A stretch of DNA of 64,000 nucleotides. Source: Microbacterium oleivorans NBRC 103075. Lineage in GTDB: Bacteria; Actinomycetota; Actinomycetes; Actinomycetales; Microbacteriaceae. The position numbers and the translations under genes were made by a program. The notes beneath the pieces were generated by a model, which was not told where the DNA came from, did not search any database, and saw nothing but the letters and a program-made list of their open reading frames with translations. The stretch covers positions 62,001 through 126,000 of the forward strand of contig NZ_BCRG01000009.1 of the NCBI RefSeq assembly GCF_001552475.1, given 5' to 3'. Shown here piece by piece: positions 16,476-24,432 of the stretch (the stretch's first letter is position 1; each line of letters starts with the position of its first letter).

Positions 16476-18109
16476 TGTGCGTCCCCCTCTCCGCGGCCTG
16501 CGGCGGGCAGACGGACCGTGACGGTCGTCCCGCGTCCGAGAGCGCTCTCCACGGTGATGCTACCGCCGTGGCTCTCCACGATGTCACGCGCGATGCCCAT
16601 GCCGAGGCCCGTGCCCGGGACACCGCCCTCCTGCACGGTCTGCGCGCGGAAGTACGGGGTGAACACCCGCTCGACATCGTCGGACGACATGCCGATGCCT
16701 TCGTCGGCGATCGTGACCGCCACCCAGCCGTCGTCGTCGACGGCAGCCGCGATGCGGAGCGTGCCGCGGTCGCTGTACTTGATGGCGTTGCTGATGATGT
16801 TGTCGACGACCTGACGGAGGCGGAACTCGTCGCCGTCCACCTCCAACGGGCCGGCGATGACCGCGTCGATGGTGAGACTGGCAGCGGACGCCGCCGGCTC
16901 GAACGCCTCGATCGATGCGGCGACCAGCTGGGCGGTGTCGAAGCGGGCGCGAAGGTCGTCGGCATCCGTGGACTGGGTGAGGATCCCCTGGATGAGGGTC
17001 AGCATGCGCTCGCTGGCCGACTCGATGATCGCGACGTGATCGCGCTGCGAAGGGGTGAGGGAGTCCCCTTCGATGAGGAGGTCGGCGTGTCCCAGGATCG
17101 CCGTCAGGGGGTTTCGCAGTTCGTGCGCGATGGTGCGGGTGGCCTGCGGGGCTTCGCGCTGGGCGTCGGAGACGACGGTGAGGTCCTCGAGCTCGACGAC
17201 GAAGGTCTCTTCGCCGATGGAGTTCGCCCCGGAGGAACGGATCGAGAGGTTGAGGGCGCGCCAGGTCCCGCTGCGGTCGAAGAGCCAGAGTCGCTCCTGG
17301 TCGACCAGCTCGCCGCGACCGGCGCGGGCCGCGGCGGTCTCGGAGGGCGCGAGCGCCCGGCCGCGGAAGCCGGAGTACTCGACGGCGCCGCCGACGGGGA
17401 AGCGGAGGTCTTGCGTGTCGAGGGAGTACAGCGCGCGGTAGGCGGAGTTGGCGGACACGATCTCGCCGCCGGGGGCGATGCGAGCCAGCGCCACGGAGAT
17501 CGAGTCGAATACCGTGTTGACCCGTTGCTCGGCGGACTGGACGCGTTCGACGGTGGTCGCCAACCGCCGCGCTTGATTACTGGCGAGGGCGCGGAATGCG
17601 CGGATGCGCTGAGCGCCGACCGAGATCGTGATGGCGAGGAACGCCAGTGCCAGCAGCACGATGAGGAGCTCGACGATCACGCCGGGCGAGAAGTCCCAGT
17701 GCGCGGGGTCGGCGAGGTTCATGAGCGCGACTGCGGCCAGGGACGAGACGATCTCGAGAGTCCCGTAGTAGGTCGCGACCCACGCGATGGGAAACACCCA
17801 CAGGTAGCCGAGGCTGGGCTGGCTGAGACTGAGGAAGCCGATCGCCACGATGTCGACGACAGGCAGCACGAACGCGGCGTGCTTCGGCGTGCGTGCCCAC
17901 GGGGTGACGAGCGTGGCGATCGACGCGATCACGATGACGAGGATGCCGAAGAGAAACCCCGGCGTCGCGAGCAGTCCGACGTCGAGCACGCCGACGGCGA
18001 CGGTGATGACGACGACGCTGAACGTGAAGATCAGCTGCCACTGCCACACCGATCGGACACGTGTGCCGATCAGTTGGCTGTCGGCCCAGCGGCTCTCGGT
18101 TGTCGGCAT
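16472..18109 (-). CDS. Membrane sensor histidine kinase with PAS-like domain
   Basis: The 545-residue kinase has about six membrane segments (residues 20-175) and a PAS-like region (about 200-300; SISVALARIAPGGEIVSANSAYRAL). The HisKA box IAHELRNPLTAILGHADLL puts the phospho-His near 328. The ATPase domain has N box RQVVDNIISNAIKYS, G1 IADEGIGMS and G2 GTGLGMGIA. All catalytic boxes are intact. The ATG at 18,109 has a GGAG eight bases upstream; an upstream ATG at 18,136 is less likely. No regulator gene is adjacent; the coupled GGDEF-like protein may be functionally linked. Confidence 0.92.
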   Translation of the reverse strand: MPTTESRWADSQLIGTRVRSVWQWQLIFTFSVVVITVAVGVLDVGLLATPGFLFGILVIVIASIATLVTPWARTPKHAAFVLPVVDIVAIGFLSLSQPSLGYLWVFPIAWVATYYGTLEIVSSLAAVALMNLADPAHWDFSPGVIVELLIVLLALAFLAITISVGAQRIRAFRALASNQARRLATTVERVQSAEQRVNTVFDSISVALARIAPGGEIVSANSAYRALYSLDTQDLRFPVGGAVEYSGFRGRALAPSETAAARAGRGELVDQERLWLFDRSGTWRALNLSIRSSGANSIGEETFVVELEDLTVVSDAQREAPQATRTIAHELRNPLTAILGHADLLIEGDSLTPSQRDHVAIIESASERMLTLIQGILTQSTDADDLRARFDTAQLVAASIEAFEPAASAASLTIDAVIAGPLEVDGDEFRLRQVVDNIISNAIKYSDRGTLRIAAAVDDDGWVAVTIADEGIGMSSDDVERVFTPYFRAQTVQEGGVPGTGLGMGIARDIVESHGGSITVESALGRGTTVTVRLPAAGRGEGDAQ

Positions 18110-18153
18110 CAGGTGGCTCCGTCGCCAGTGTGGCACGGATCGTGCACGGGCGG

Positions 18154-19662
18154 TCAGTGGGCGGATGCTCCCGGCCGGAGAACCGCGCGGACCGTCTTAA
18201 CCAGGATGAGGATGTCGTTGACCAGGGACCAGTTCTCGACGTAGTAGAGATCGAGTCGCACGGCGTCTTCCCACTCCATCGTCGATCGTCCGCTGACCTG
18301 CCACAGGCCGGTGATCCCGGGGCGGGCCAGGAGGCGGCGCTTCGCGCTGTCGGTGTAGAGCGCGACTTCCGCGGCGATTTGCGGGCGCGGCCCGACGATG
18401 CTCATCGAGCCACCCAGCACGTTGAACAGCTGAGGGAGCTCGTCCAGCGAGTACTTGCGGATGAAGCGGCCGATCGGGGTGATCCGCGGGTCATTCTGGA
18501 TCTTGAACAGGGGCTTCTCGCTCGTGCCCTGCGCTTTCAGCAGTGCCTGCAGCTCTTGGTCGGCACCGACCCGCATCGAGCGGAACTTGAGCATCTCGAA
18601 GGGGGTGCCCGTCAGACCGATGCGCTGCTGGCGGTAGAGCAGGGGGCCGGGCGAAGACATCTTGACCGCGAGGGCGACGGCTGCGAGAACGGGGGAGGCG
18701 ACGATGATGAGGGCGAGCGAGCAGAGGATGTCGAACGTACGCTTGGCGAACCTCTGGCCTTTGCCGAACTTCGGAGTCTCGACGTGGATCAACGGAAGAC
18801 CCGAGACGGGGCGCGTGTGGATGCGGGGGCCGGCGATGTCGGCGATGCCCGGTGCGAGCACGAGGTGCTGGCGACCCGCTTCAAGCCCCCACGAGATCTC
18901 TTTGACCTTGTCGACCGGGAGCTCGTCGGTGCTGGTCACGACGACGGTGTCGGCGCCGCAGACCGCCATCGCCTCGGTGACGGCGGAGATCGAGCCCATG
19001 ATGGGGATGTCGGTGCCCTCGATGGTTTCGGCAACCGCGCCGCTCGGCACGCACGCGCCGACGAGGTGGTAGCCCGCGGTCGGGTTGCGCAGCAGCTCGT
19101 GCGCGGTCTCGATCACCGAGCGCCGCGACCCGACGAGCAGCACCCGCGCCGAGTATGCGCCGACCGTGCGCTGAGCGACCAGCCACTGGCGCCAGAGCCA
19201 GCGTTCGAAGAGCAGCAGGAGGATGCCGAGGGGCAGGCTGATGAGCAGGAACCCCCGCGCGACCTCGGTCTGCGTCAGGAAGGCGGCGATCGCGATCAGG
19301 CCGAAGAGGGTCACGCTCGACCGGGTGACGCGGGCGTACTCGGTGGTGCCGCCGCCGATGACGCGGTAGTCGCGGGTGTCGGCGAGGCTGAGAGCCAGCA
19401 TCCACACGATGATGAGGGCGCCGGAGAAGCCCCAGTACGACACCTCGCCGGCGACGCGTCCGGTCTGGATGGCGAGGTCGGCGGCGCCGAGACCGAACCA
19501 GGCGATCTGGGTTCCGTAGACGACCCAGACGAGCACGAGCAGGTCGCTGATCCACAGTCGGCGCGCATACGTGCGGCGCCAGCTCGTCACCGGGCGCGCA
19601 GTACCCGTGCGCGTGGTCGTCTCGTTGCTCTCCGCCGATTCCGTTGTCATCGTGGTCGCCAT
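18154..19662 (-). CDS. Undecaprenyl-phosphate sugar phosphotransferase (WbaP/CpsE type)
   Basis: This 502-residue initiating enzyme transfers a sugar-1-phosphate onto undecaprenyl phosphate to begin polysaccharide repeat synthesis. There are four to five N-terminal membrane segments (about 30-145) and a central Rossmann-like region (VLLVGSRRSVIETAHELLR). The catalytic domain from about 295 reads KRTFDILCSLALIIVASPVL, KMSSPGPLLYRQQRIG, FEMLKFRSMRVGAD, YSLDELPQLFNVLGGSMSIV, GPRP, RPGITGLWQVSGR and DLYYVENWSL. The start follows GGGGAG. Together with the downstream-located Wzc, Wzx and Wzy it makes a complete export pathway. The sugar is undetermined. Confidence 0.95.
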   Translation of the reverse strand: MATTMTTESAESNETTTRTGTARPVTSWRRTYARRLWISDLLVLVWVVYGTQIAWFGLGAADLAIQTGRVAGEVSYWGFSGALIIVWMLALSLADTRDYRVIGGGTTEYARVTRSSVTLFGLIAIAAFLTQTEVARGFLLISLPLGILLLLFERWLWRQWLVAQRTVGAYSARVLLVGSRRSVIETAHELLRNPTAGYHLVGACVPSGAVAETIEGTDIPIMGSISAVTEAMAVCGADTVVVTSTDELPVDKVKEISWGLEAGRQHLVLAPGIADIAGPRIHTRPVSGLPLIHVETPKFGKGQRFAKRTFDILCSLALIIVASPVLAAVALAVKMSSPGPLLYRQQRIGLTGTPFEMLKFRSMRVGADQELQALLKAQGTSEKPLFKIQNDPRITPIGRFIRKYSLDELPQLFNVLGGSMSIVGPRPQIAAEVALYTDSAKRRLLARPGITGLWQVSGRSTMEWEDAVRLDLYYVENWSLVNDILILVKTVRAVLRPGASAH

Positions 19663-19744
19663 GGTTCCACTACTCCCCGCGAGACGCTCGTCTTCCCTTG
19701 GGCGGACGCTAGCAGGGGCGTGTGACGGCCGTGTGTCGAATCCG

Positions 19745-21415
19745 TCATGAGGCGTCGTCCTGCGGCAGGGCGGGCAGCCGGAGAACGGCCGCGACCCCGT
19801 GGCCGGCGTCTGAGGTGAGAGTGACGTCGCCGCCGTTGCGTCGGGCGAGATCGCGCGCGCTGCCGAGCCCGAGCCCGAGTCCGCCCGAACCTCGCCCTTC
19901 GGCTTCGGGGCCGCGGTAGAACCGGTCGAAAGCGTGCTGGAGCGTACCGGCGGACATGCCCGGCCCGTCGTCGGTGACGGTGATCCAGATCTGATCGGCA
20001 ACGCGTGCGGCGCTGATGATGACGGTGCCGTTCTCTGCGAAGGTGACGGCGTTCGAGACGAGGCTCGACAGGGCCCGCTCGACATCGGGTTCATGGGCGC
20101 GGGCGATGAGCCCGGTGGGCGTGGCGACGATCGCGGCGTGGCGGGCCGTTGCGTCGGCGGCGTGAGCGGCGCGAACCCGGATGATCACTGCGTCGATGGC
20201 GACGGCGTCCGTCGTGCCGGGGGTGCGGGCTTCGATGAGTCCGTCGATCAGGGTGGTCAGCCGATCTGCTCCTCGCCGCACCTTGGTGAGCCACCCACGC
20301 TGCTTGTCGTCGAGGTCGGTGTCGAGCAGCAAATCGGTGTAGCCGAGGATGTTCGTCAGAGGGGTGCGCAGCTCGTGGCTGGTGGTCGTCGCGAAGTCCT
20401 CGCGCTGACGCTGCAACTCGAGCTGCGCGCCGAGGGCTGCCACCCGGGCACGTTCGGCTTGCCCCATCTCCTCGGCGGCGGTGAGCGCGAGGGCGGCGTG
20501 GGTCCGGCTCTCGTACCTGGCCACCGATACGAGCAGGGTGAAGACGCCGACGGTGCTCATGAAGATCACGAGGGTGACGGGCGACGCGCGCGGAGCGGCG
20601 AGGTCGAACCCGAAAGCGCCGCCGGCGGTGAGGGTGAACAGCAGCGCAGCGATGCAGATGAGAAGCGACTGCCAGAGGGCGGTCCGCAGGGGGAAGCGCA
20701 GGCACCCGCCGGCGAGCACGGCGAAGACGAGGAAGCTGAGGTTCGCCGCCCCGCCCGGCCCGAAGGTGAGGAAGAGCGTGGCGAGCGCGACGACCGCGTG
20801 CACCGCGAGCTCGACGACCTGCGGCATCCGGGCTTCGCGCGGCGGGAGGACAGCCAGCGCGCCGATCAGGATGATGGCCGAGCTGTGGGAGGCGAAGGCG
20901 ACGATCGCGATGGGGAGGAACGACGCTCCCGCGAGTAGAGACGCAGCCGCGGCGATGGTCACCCCGAGGACGGCCGATGCCGCGAGGGATGCCGCGACGA
21001 AGTGAACGGCGCGGGTGAGGGTCGTCAGGCGGAAGCCATCGACGTCGCGCCCGAGCACTCCGAGGAACACGGCGATCTCGATGGTGTTGCACAGCCCGTA
21101 CAACAGCGCCACCGGCCAGGGTCTGCCGGCGAGGGCGTTGCTCGTCGACGTGGCGATGAGGGTCGCGACCAGAGCCCACCGTCGCTCGCCTCGTTGCGCG
21201 CGCAGCGCGAACCACGTCGATGCCCCCGCAGCAGGCCACCACCAGGCGATGGAGAAGCCGGGGGCCTGCAGAGCGAGGCCCACCAGGCCGAGCGCGGCGA
21301 TGACGATCGGGGTGGCTGTCCAGAACACCCACCGTCGCGTGCGCGACGACGGCGGGGGAGGAGTGTTCCCCGCTGCGGTGGGTGTCGTCACGCGTACACC
21401 GTACAGCGCGTGCAT
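19745..21415 (-). CDS. MASE1-like membrane histidine kinase
   Basis: The protein has about 556 residues. Eight or so membrane segments (about 20-300) resemble the MASE1 sensory domain (AWWWPAAGASTWFALRA; AGRPWPVALLYGLCNTIE). Next are a short coiled stretch (AEEMGQAERARVAALGAQLELQ), the H-box TSHELRTPLTNILGYTDLL with His near 346, and an ATPase domain with N box SSLVSNAVTFA, G1 VTDDGPGMS and G2 GGLGLGLGSA. The start is uncertain between ATG 21,415 and GTG 21,391; both have poor ribosome sites. It is divergent from the single-domain regulator at 21,481, which is its most likely phosphotransfer partner. Confidence 0.88.
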   Translation of the reverse strand: MHALYGVRVTTPTAAGNTPPPPSSRTRRWVFWTATPIVIAALGLVGLALQAPGFSIAWWWPAAGASTWFALRAQRGERRWALVATLIATSTSNALAGRPWPVALLYGLCNTIEIAVFLGVLGRDVDGFRLTTLTRAVHFVAASLAASAVLGVTIAAAASLLAGASFLPIAIVAFASHSSAIILIGALAVLPPREARMPQVVELAVHAVVALATLFLTFGPGGAANLSFLVFAVLAGGCLRFPLRTALWQSLLICIAALLFTLTAGGAFGFDLAAPRASPVTLVIFMSTVGVFTLLVSVARYESRTHAALALTAAEEMGQAERARVAALGAQLELQRQREDFATTTSHELRTPLTNILGYTDLLLDTDLDDKQRGWLTKVRRGADRLTTLIDGLIEARTPGTTDAVAIDAVIIRVRAAHAADATARHAAIVATPTGLIARAHEPDVERALSSLVSNAVTFAENGTVIISAARVADQIWITVTDDGPGMSAGTLQHAFDRFYRGPEAEGRGSGGLGLGLGSARDLARRNGGDVTLTSDAGHGVAAVLRLPALPQDDAS

Positions 21416-21480
21416 GTCGCGTGTAGTCTCAAGCCAATGTCGATCTGTCGATCGGCTCGTCACACCCGGAGGGGGCCGAC

Positions 21481-21849
21481 ATGGCACGAGTCCTGGTGGT
21501 GGAAGACGATGTCGACGTCGCCTCGTTGTTGAACCATGTGCTGTCGAGTGTCGGTCACGAGGTAGCAGTGGCTCACGATGGTGGCGTCGGCCTCGAAGTG
21601 GCGTACGAGCAGCATCCCGACATGGTCATCGTGGATTGGATGATGCCCATCAAAACGGGCATCGAGGTCTGTTCGACTCTGCGCGCCGATCCTGACTTCT
21701 CGGCGACGCGCATCATGATGCTGACGGCCCGGTCGTCGCCGCAGGACGTCGCGCAGGCGAAGGCAGCGGGCGTCGACGATTACGTCGTGAAGCCGTTCAC
21801 GCCGCGCCAGCTGCGCGAGCGCGTGGCCTCCCTCCTCGCGGCGAGCTGA
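21481..21849 (+). CDS. Single-domain response regulator (receiver only)
   Basis: This 122-residue CheY-like protein is a receiver without an output domain. It has the acidic pocket VVEDDVD, phospho-acceptor Asp52 in IVDWMMP, the Thr in MLTARS and the Lys in VVKPF. A GGAGGG at about 21,470 supports the ATG. A TAGTCT box at 21,424-21,429 may be its -10. It lies between two kinase genes that both point away or toward it (19,745 and 21,851) and ends one base before the stop of the latter. It must act through protein contact or as a relay. Confidence 0.92.
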   Translation: MARVLVVEDDVDVASLLNHVLSSVGHEVAVAHDGGVGLEVAYEQHPDMVIVDWMMPIKTGIEVCSTLRADPDFSATRIMMLTARSSPQDVAQAKAAGVDDYVVKPFTPRQLRERVASLLAAS

Positions 21850-21850
21850 G

Positions 21851-23554
21851 TCAGCTCGTCGCCACGTTCGCGGTCGGGATCGCGAACGCTCCTTCGAGGA
21901 TGACGCGATCGCCCTGCTGACGCACGGTCGTGCCGTCGCCGCGCGTTCCAATGCCGGTCACGCGCCCGTTGTCGGCAGGTCCGACGACGGCGAGGATGCC
22001 GGGACTCGCGACGCGGACGTGGAGGCGGTCGCCGCGGCGGCCGATCTCGATCTCCGCCCACCGGGCGCCGGAGTGTTTGACGGCGTTCACGAGTCCCTCG
22101 TTGACCAGACTGCTGACCGCGTCGCCGAGGGCGGCCCGAGTGAGGGCGTCGCGGGCATCGGCATTGATGGCGAGCGACACGCCCATGACGACCGACCAGG
22201 CCCGGACGAGGTCGTCGATGTCTTCGGGCTCGTCCTCCCCGTCGATGTCGTCGCTGCGGACGTCATCGAGGATGTCGTCGGTCTGCGCCCGGAAGGTCTC
22301 GATCACCTCGGGCTCGGGGACGTTCTCGTCCACGTGTGCGGCGAGGATGACGCATCGTCCTTGCAGCCGCCCGTGCAGCAGGTCGGTCGCACGGTCGAGC
22401 GGTGCCTGCGAGGCGTCGACCTCCGCGGCGAGCCGCCGAGCCGACCCGAGGAGCACCGTCGTCGCGCGCTGCTCTTCGGCGTGCGCGCGTCGGTACACGT
22501 CGACGCACAGGCTGATGATGACGGCGATGAGGGGGACGCCCGCCAGGGGGACGAGTCCGAGCGATCCGACGTCCGGAATGAGCGCGAAGGTGAGCCCCAT
22601 GACCGCGACGCCCACTGCCAGCCACGTGGCGAAAAAGAGGCTGCCGCGCAGGCGTGGCCTCAGTCGGCGCGTGGAGCGGATGAGGGCCCACGCGGCCAGA
22701 TCGAGGGCGGCGTTCACGACGACCGCGGTGAGCACGACCGACAGGCCGCCGTGTGTGAGCGCGAAAGGAAGCGTCGCCGCCAGGTAGGTGAGTCCGACGG
22801 TGAGCGGCGGTGTCGTGCCCAGGCGGCCGAGGAACGGCATCCGCTCGGTCGGGCCGACGCGCACGGCGTGGAGGGAGTCGGGTGCGGGAGCAGTGCGCAG
22901 CCCGTTGAGGGCATGGGATGCCGCCCGCACGCGATCTGCGTAGCCCCGGACAGCCTCGAAGTCGAGCGGCCGTGACAGCAGCTGGTCTCGTGCGGCGCGA
23001 AGGTCATCGACGAGGCGGTGACGTGTGCGGGTGGCTTCGTTCTGCAGGCGGCAGACCTCGGCGATGCCCGCACGCATCTGCGCCGCCGCGAGCTGCAGTC
23101 GCGCCGTCGTGGCGTGAAGCTGCCGTTGATAGGTGATGGTGAGGGCGCACACCGTGAACACGGCGAGGCACGTGATCAGGTTGGTGACGATGCGGCTCGC
23201 CCAGTTCGTGCCGGTCGAGGTGGCGAACAGGAGTGTGCTGACGGCGTCGTTGACGAACGGGCGGATGCCGGCGATCGCGACGATCGTCCCGATGACGGCG
23301 GCCGCGCGTGCGGCGGGACGATCGAGGCTGCGCTCTGCCCACGTCCCGATGAAGCCGATGACGATGAGAGGGAGCGAGCCGAGGGCGGCGACGGTGACGC
23401 CGCGCAGGTATCCCTCGAACGACGCATCGCCGACGCTGGGAACGCTGAGCAGCACTCCGACCGCGATCGCGAGGACCAGAGACCATCGAGTGAAGTACCG
23501 GCCGCTGACGAAAGTTGCCCCCAGGGCGCGCCAGACCCGGCCCGCGCGCAGCAT
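21851..23554 (-). CDS. Membrane sensor-kinase-like protein with atypical H-box
   Basis: The 567-residue protein has a block of N-terminal membrane segments (about 20-150), a coiled helical region, a second membrane block (about 245-355) and a C-terminal kinase-like module. The phosphorylation helix reads LLHGRLQGRCVILAA, with His near 394, in place of the HisKA_3 consensus ELHD-x-x-x-Q. The ATPase N box is SLVNEGLVNAVKHS; the Gly boxes are eroded. A paralogue lies at 51,617. The ATG at 23,554 shares one base with the stop of the preceding gene (TGATG), which fixes the start and shows coupling to the wzc transcript. Confidence 0.82.
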   Translation of the reverse strand: MLRAGRVWRALGATFVSGRYFTRWSLVLAIAVGVLLSVPSVGDASFEGYLRGVTVAALGSLPLIVIGFIGTWAERSLDRPAARAAAVIGTIVAIAGIRPFVNDAVSTLLFATSTGTNWASRIVTNLITCLAVFTVCALTITYQRQLHATTARLQLAAAQMRAGIAEVCRLQNEATRTRHRLVDDLRAARDQLLSRPLDFEAVRGYADRVRAASHALNGLRTAPAPDSLHAVRVGPTERMPFLGRLGTTPPLTVGLTYLAATLPFALTHGGLSVVLTAVVVNAALDLAAWALIRSTRRLRPRLRGSLFFATWLAVGVAVMGLTFALIPDVGSLGLVPLAGVPLIAVIISLCVDVYRRAHAEEQRATTVLLGSARRLAAEVDASQAPLDRATDLLHGRLQGRCVILAAHVDENVPEPEVIETFRAQTDDILDDVRSDDIDGEDEPEDIDDLVRAWSVVMGVSLAINADARDALTRAALGDAVSSLVNEGLVNAVKHSGARWAEIEIGRRGDRLHVRVASPGILAVVGPADNGRVTGIGTRGDGTTVRQQGDRVILEGAFAIPTANVATS

Positions 23555-24429
23555 CAGCGCGCCGTGCTGATCAGCTCGTCTCCCGCCCACACCCTGATTG
23601 TGTCGGCTGTGAGGGCGAGCGCGACAGGGCCTGTGGCATCCCCGTCGAGGCAGTCGAGCGGAACGGTGTCGGGCGCGAGGGTGGTGAGTTGGATGCCGTC
23701 ACAGTCGGGTGACGCGGTGGCGGCGACGATCTGATCTTCGAGCACGTCGAGGGCAGCGACGTCGGTGCCGATCTCGGTGGTCGTGCCGTCGACGGTAGCG
23801 TATGCGGTGCCGTCGCAGATGAAGGCGACGGTGTCGCGGGAGGCGCGAAGGCCCCAGGGCTGTGCGCAGGGTGCGTCGGTGGCGTCGCCGTCGATGATGA
23901 CGCTCGCTCCGTCGAGATAGGTGGACTGGGCGAGGAGGTCGTCGTAGGGCGACCAGAAAGTGCCTTCGGTGAAGGTGCGGAGGGCCTGGGTCTCGCAGTC
24001 GTCGCCCATGTCGGCGACGAGGTCGGCCTCGGTCTCGGCGAACGGGATCAGGTCGCGCACCTGAGCGATGTCACGGTAGGTGGGGGTCACGTCGACCCAG
24101 GTGTCGCCGTCGTCGTCGGATCGTTCGATGACGGGTGCCGTGCCGTCGCAGGCCCCCGCTGTCGCGCGCCACATGTTGTCGGTGCCGACCGCGAGGAATC
24201 GTTCCTTCGCGGCGGGGGGTGTCAGAGCGATCGCGCTCGCCGAGGGGGTGGGTGACGGAGAAGGGAGTTCGATCGAGGGTGCTGGCTGCGCCGCTCGGTC
24301 GGGGGCCTCACCCTGCCCGCGCTGCAGCGCGAGGACGACGAGAGCCCCGACAGCGACGGTGAGCGCGACGACGAGGATTGCGACGACGATCGCGGGCATC
24401 CCGCGGCGAACCGGCGACCGGCGTGCCAT
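23554..24429 (-). CDS. Membrane-anchored extracytoplasmic protein with beta-propeller-like repeats (unknown)
   Basis: The 291-residue protein has a single N-terminal membrane helix (residues about 11-35), a Pro/Ser/Thr linker (LPSPSPTPSASA) and an exported acidic domain. A segment RSDDDGDTWVDVTPTY matches the Asp-box (S-x-D-x-G-x-T-W) found in sialidase-like beta-propellers, and at least four Cys may form disulfides. No enzyme family is recognised. It starts three bases after the wzc stop and overlaps the next sensor gene by one base, so wzc, this gene and the sensor form one operon; it may be the outside sensing or scaffolding partner. Confidence 0.78.
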   Translation of the reverse strand: MARRSPVRRGMPAIVVAILVVALTVAVGALVVLALQRGQGEAPDRAAQPAPSIELPSPSPTPSASAIALTPPAAKERFLAVGTDNMWRATAGACDGTAPVIERSDDDGDTWVDVTPTYRDIAQVRDLIPFAETEADLVADMGDDCETQALRTFTEGTFWSPYDDLLAQSTYLDGASVIIDGDATDAPCAQPWGLRASRDTVAFICDGTAYATVDGTTTEIGTDVAALDVLEDQIVAATASPDCDGIQLTTLAPDTVPLDCLDGDATGPVALALTADTIRVWAGDELISTAR

Positions 24430-24432
24430 CGG

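Noticed and set aside
19663..20094. Upstream extension of the WbaP-type gene
   Set aside because: It lies within the histidine kinase gene. A GGGGAG site before the ATG at 19,662 and the normal WbaP N-terminus fix the shorter form.
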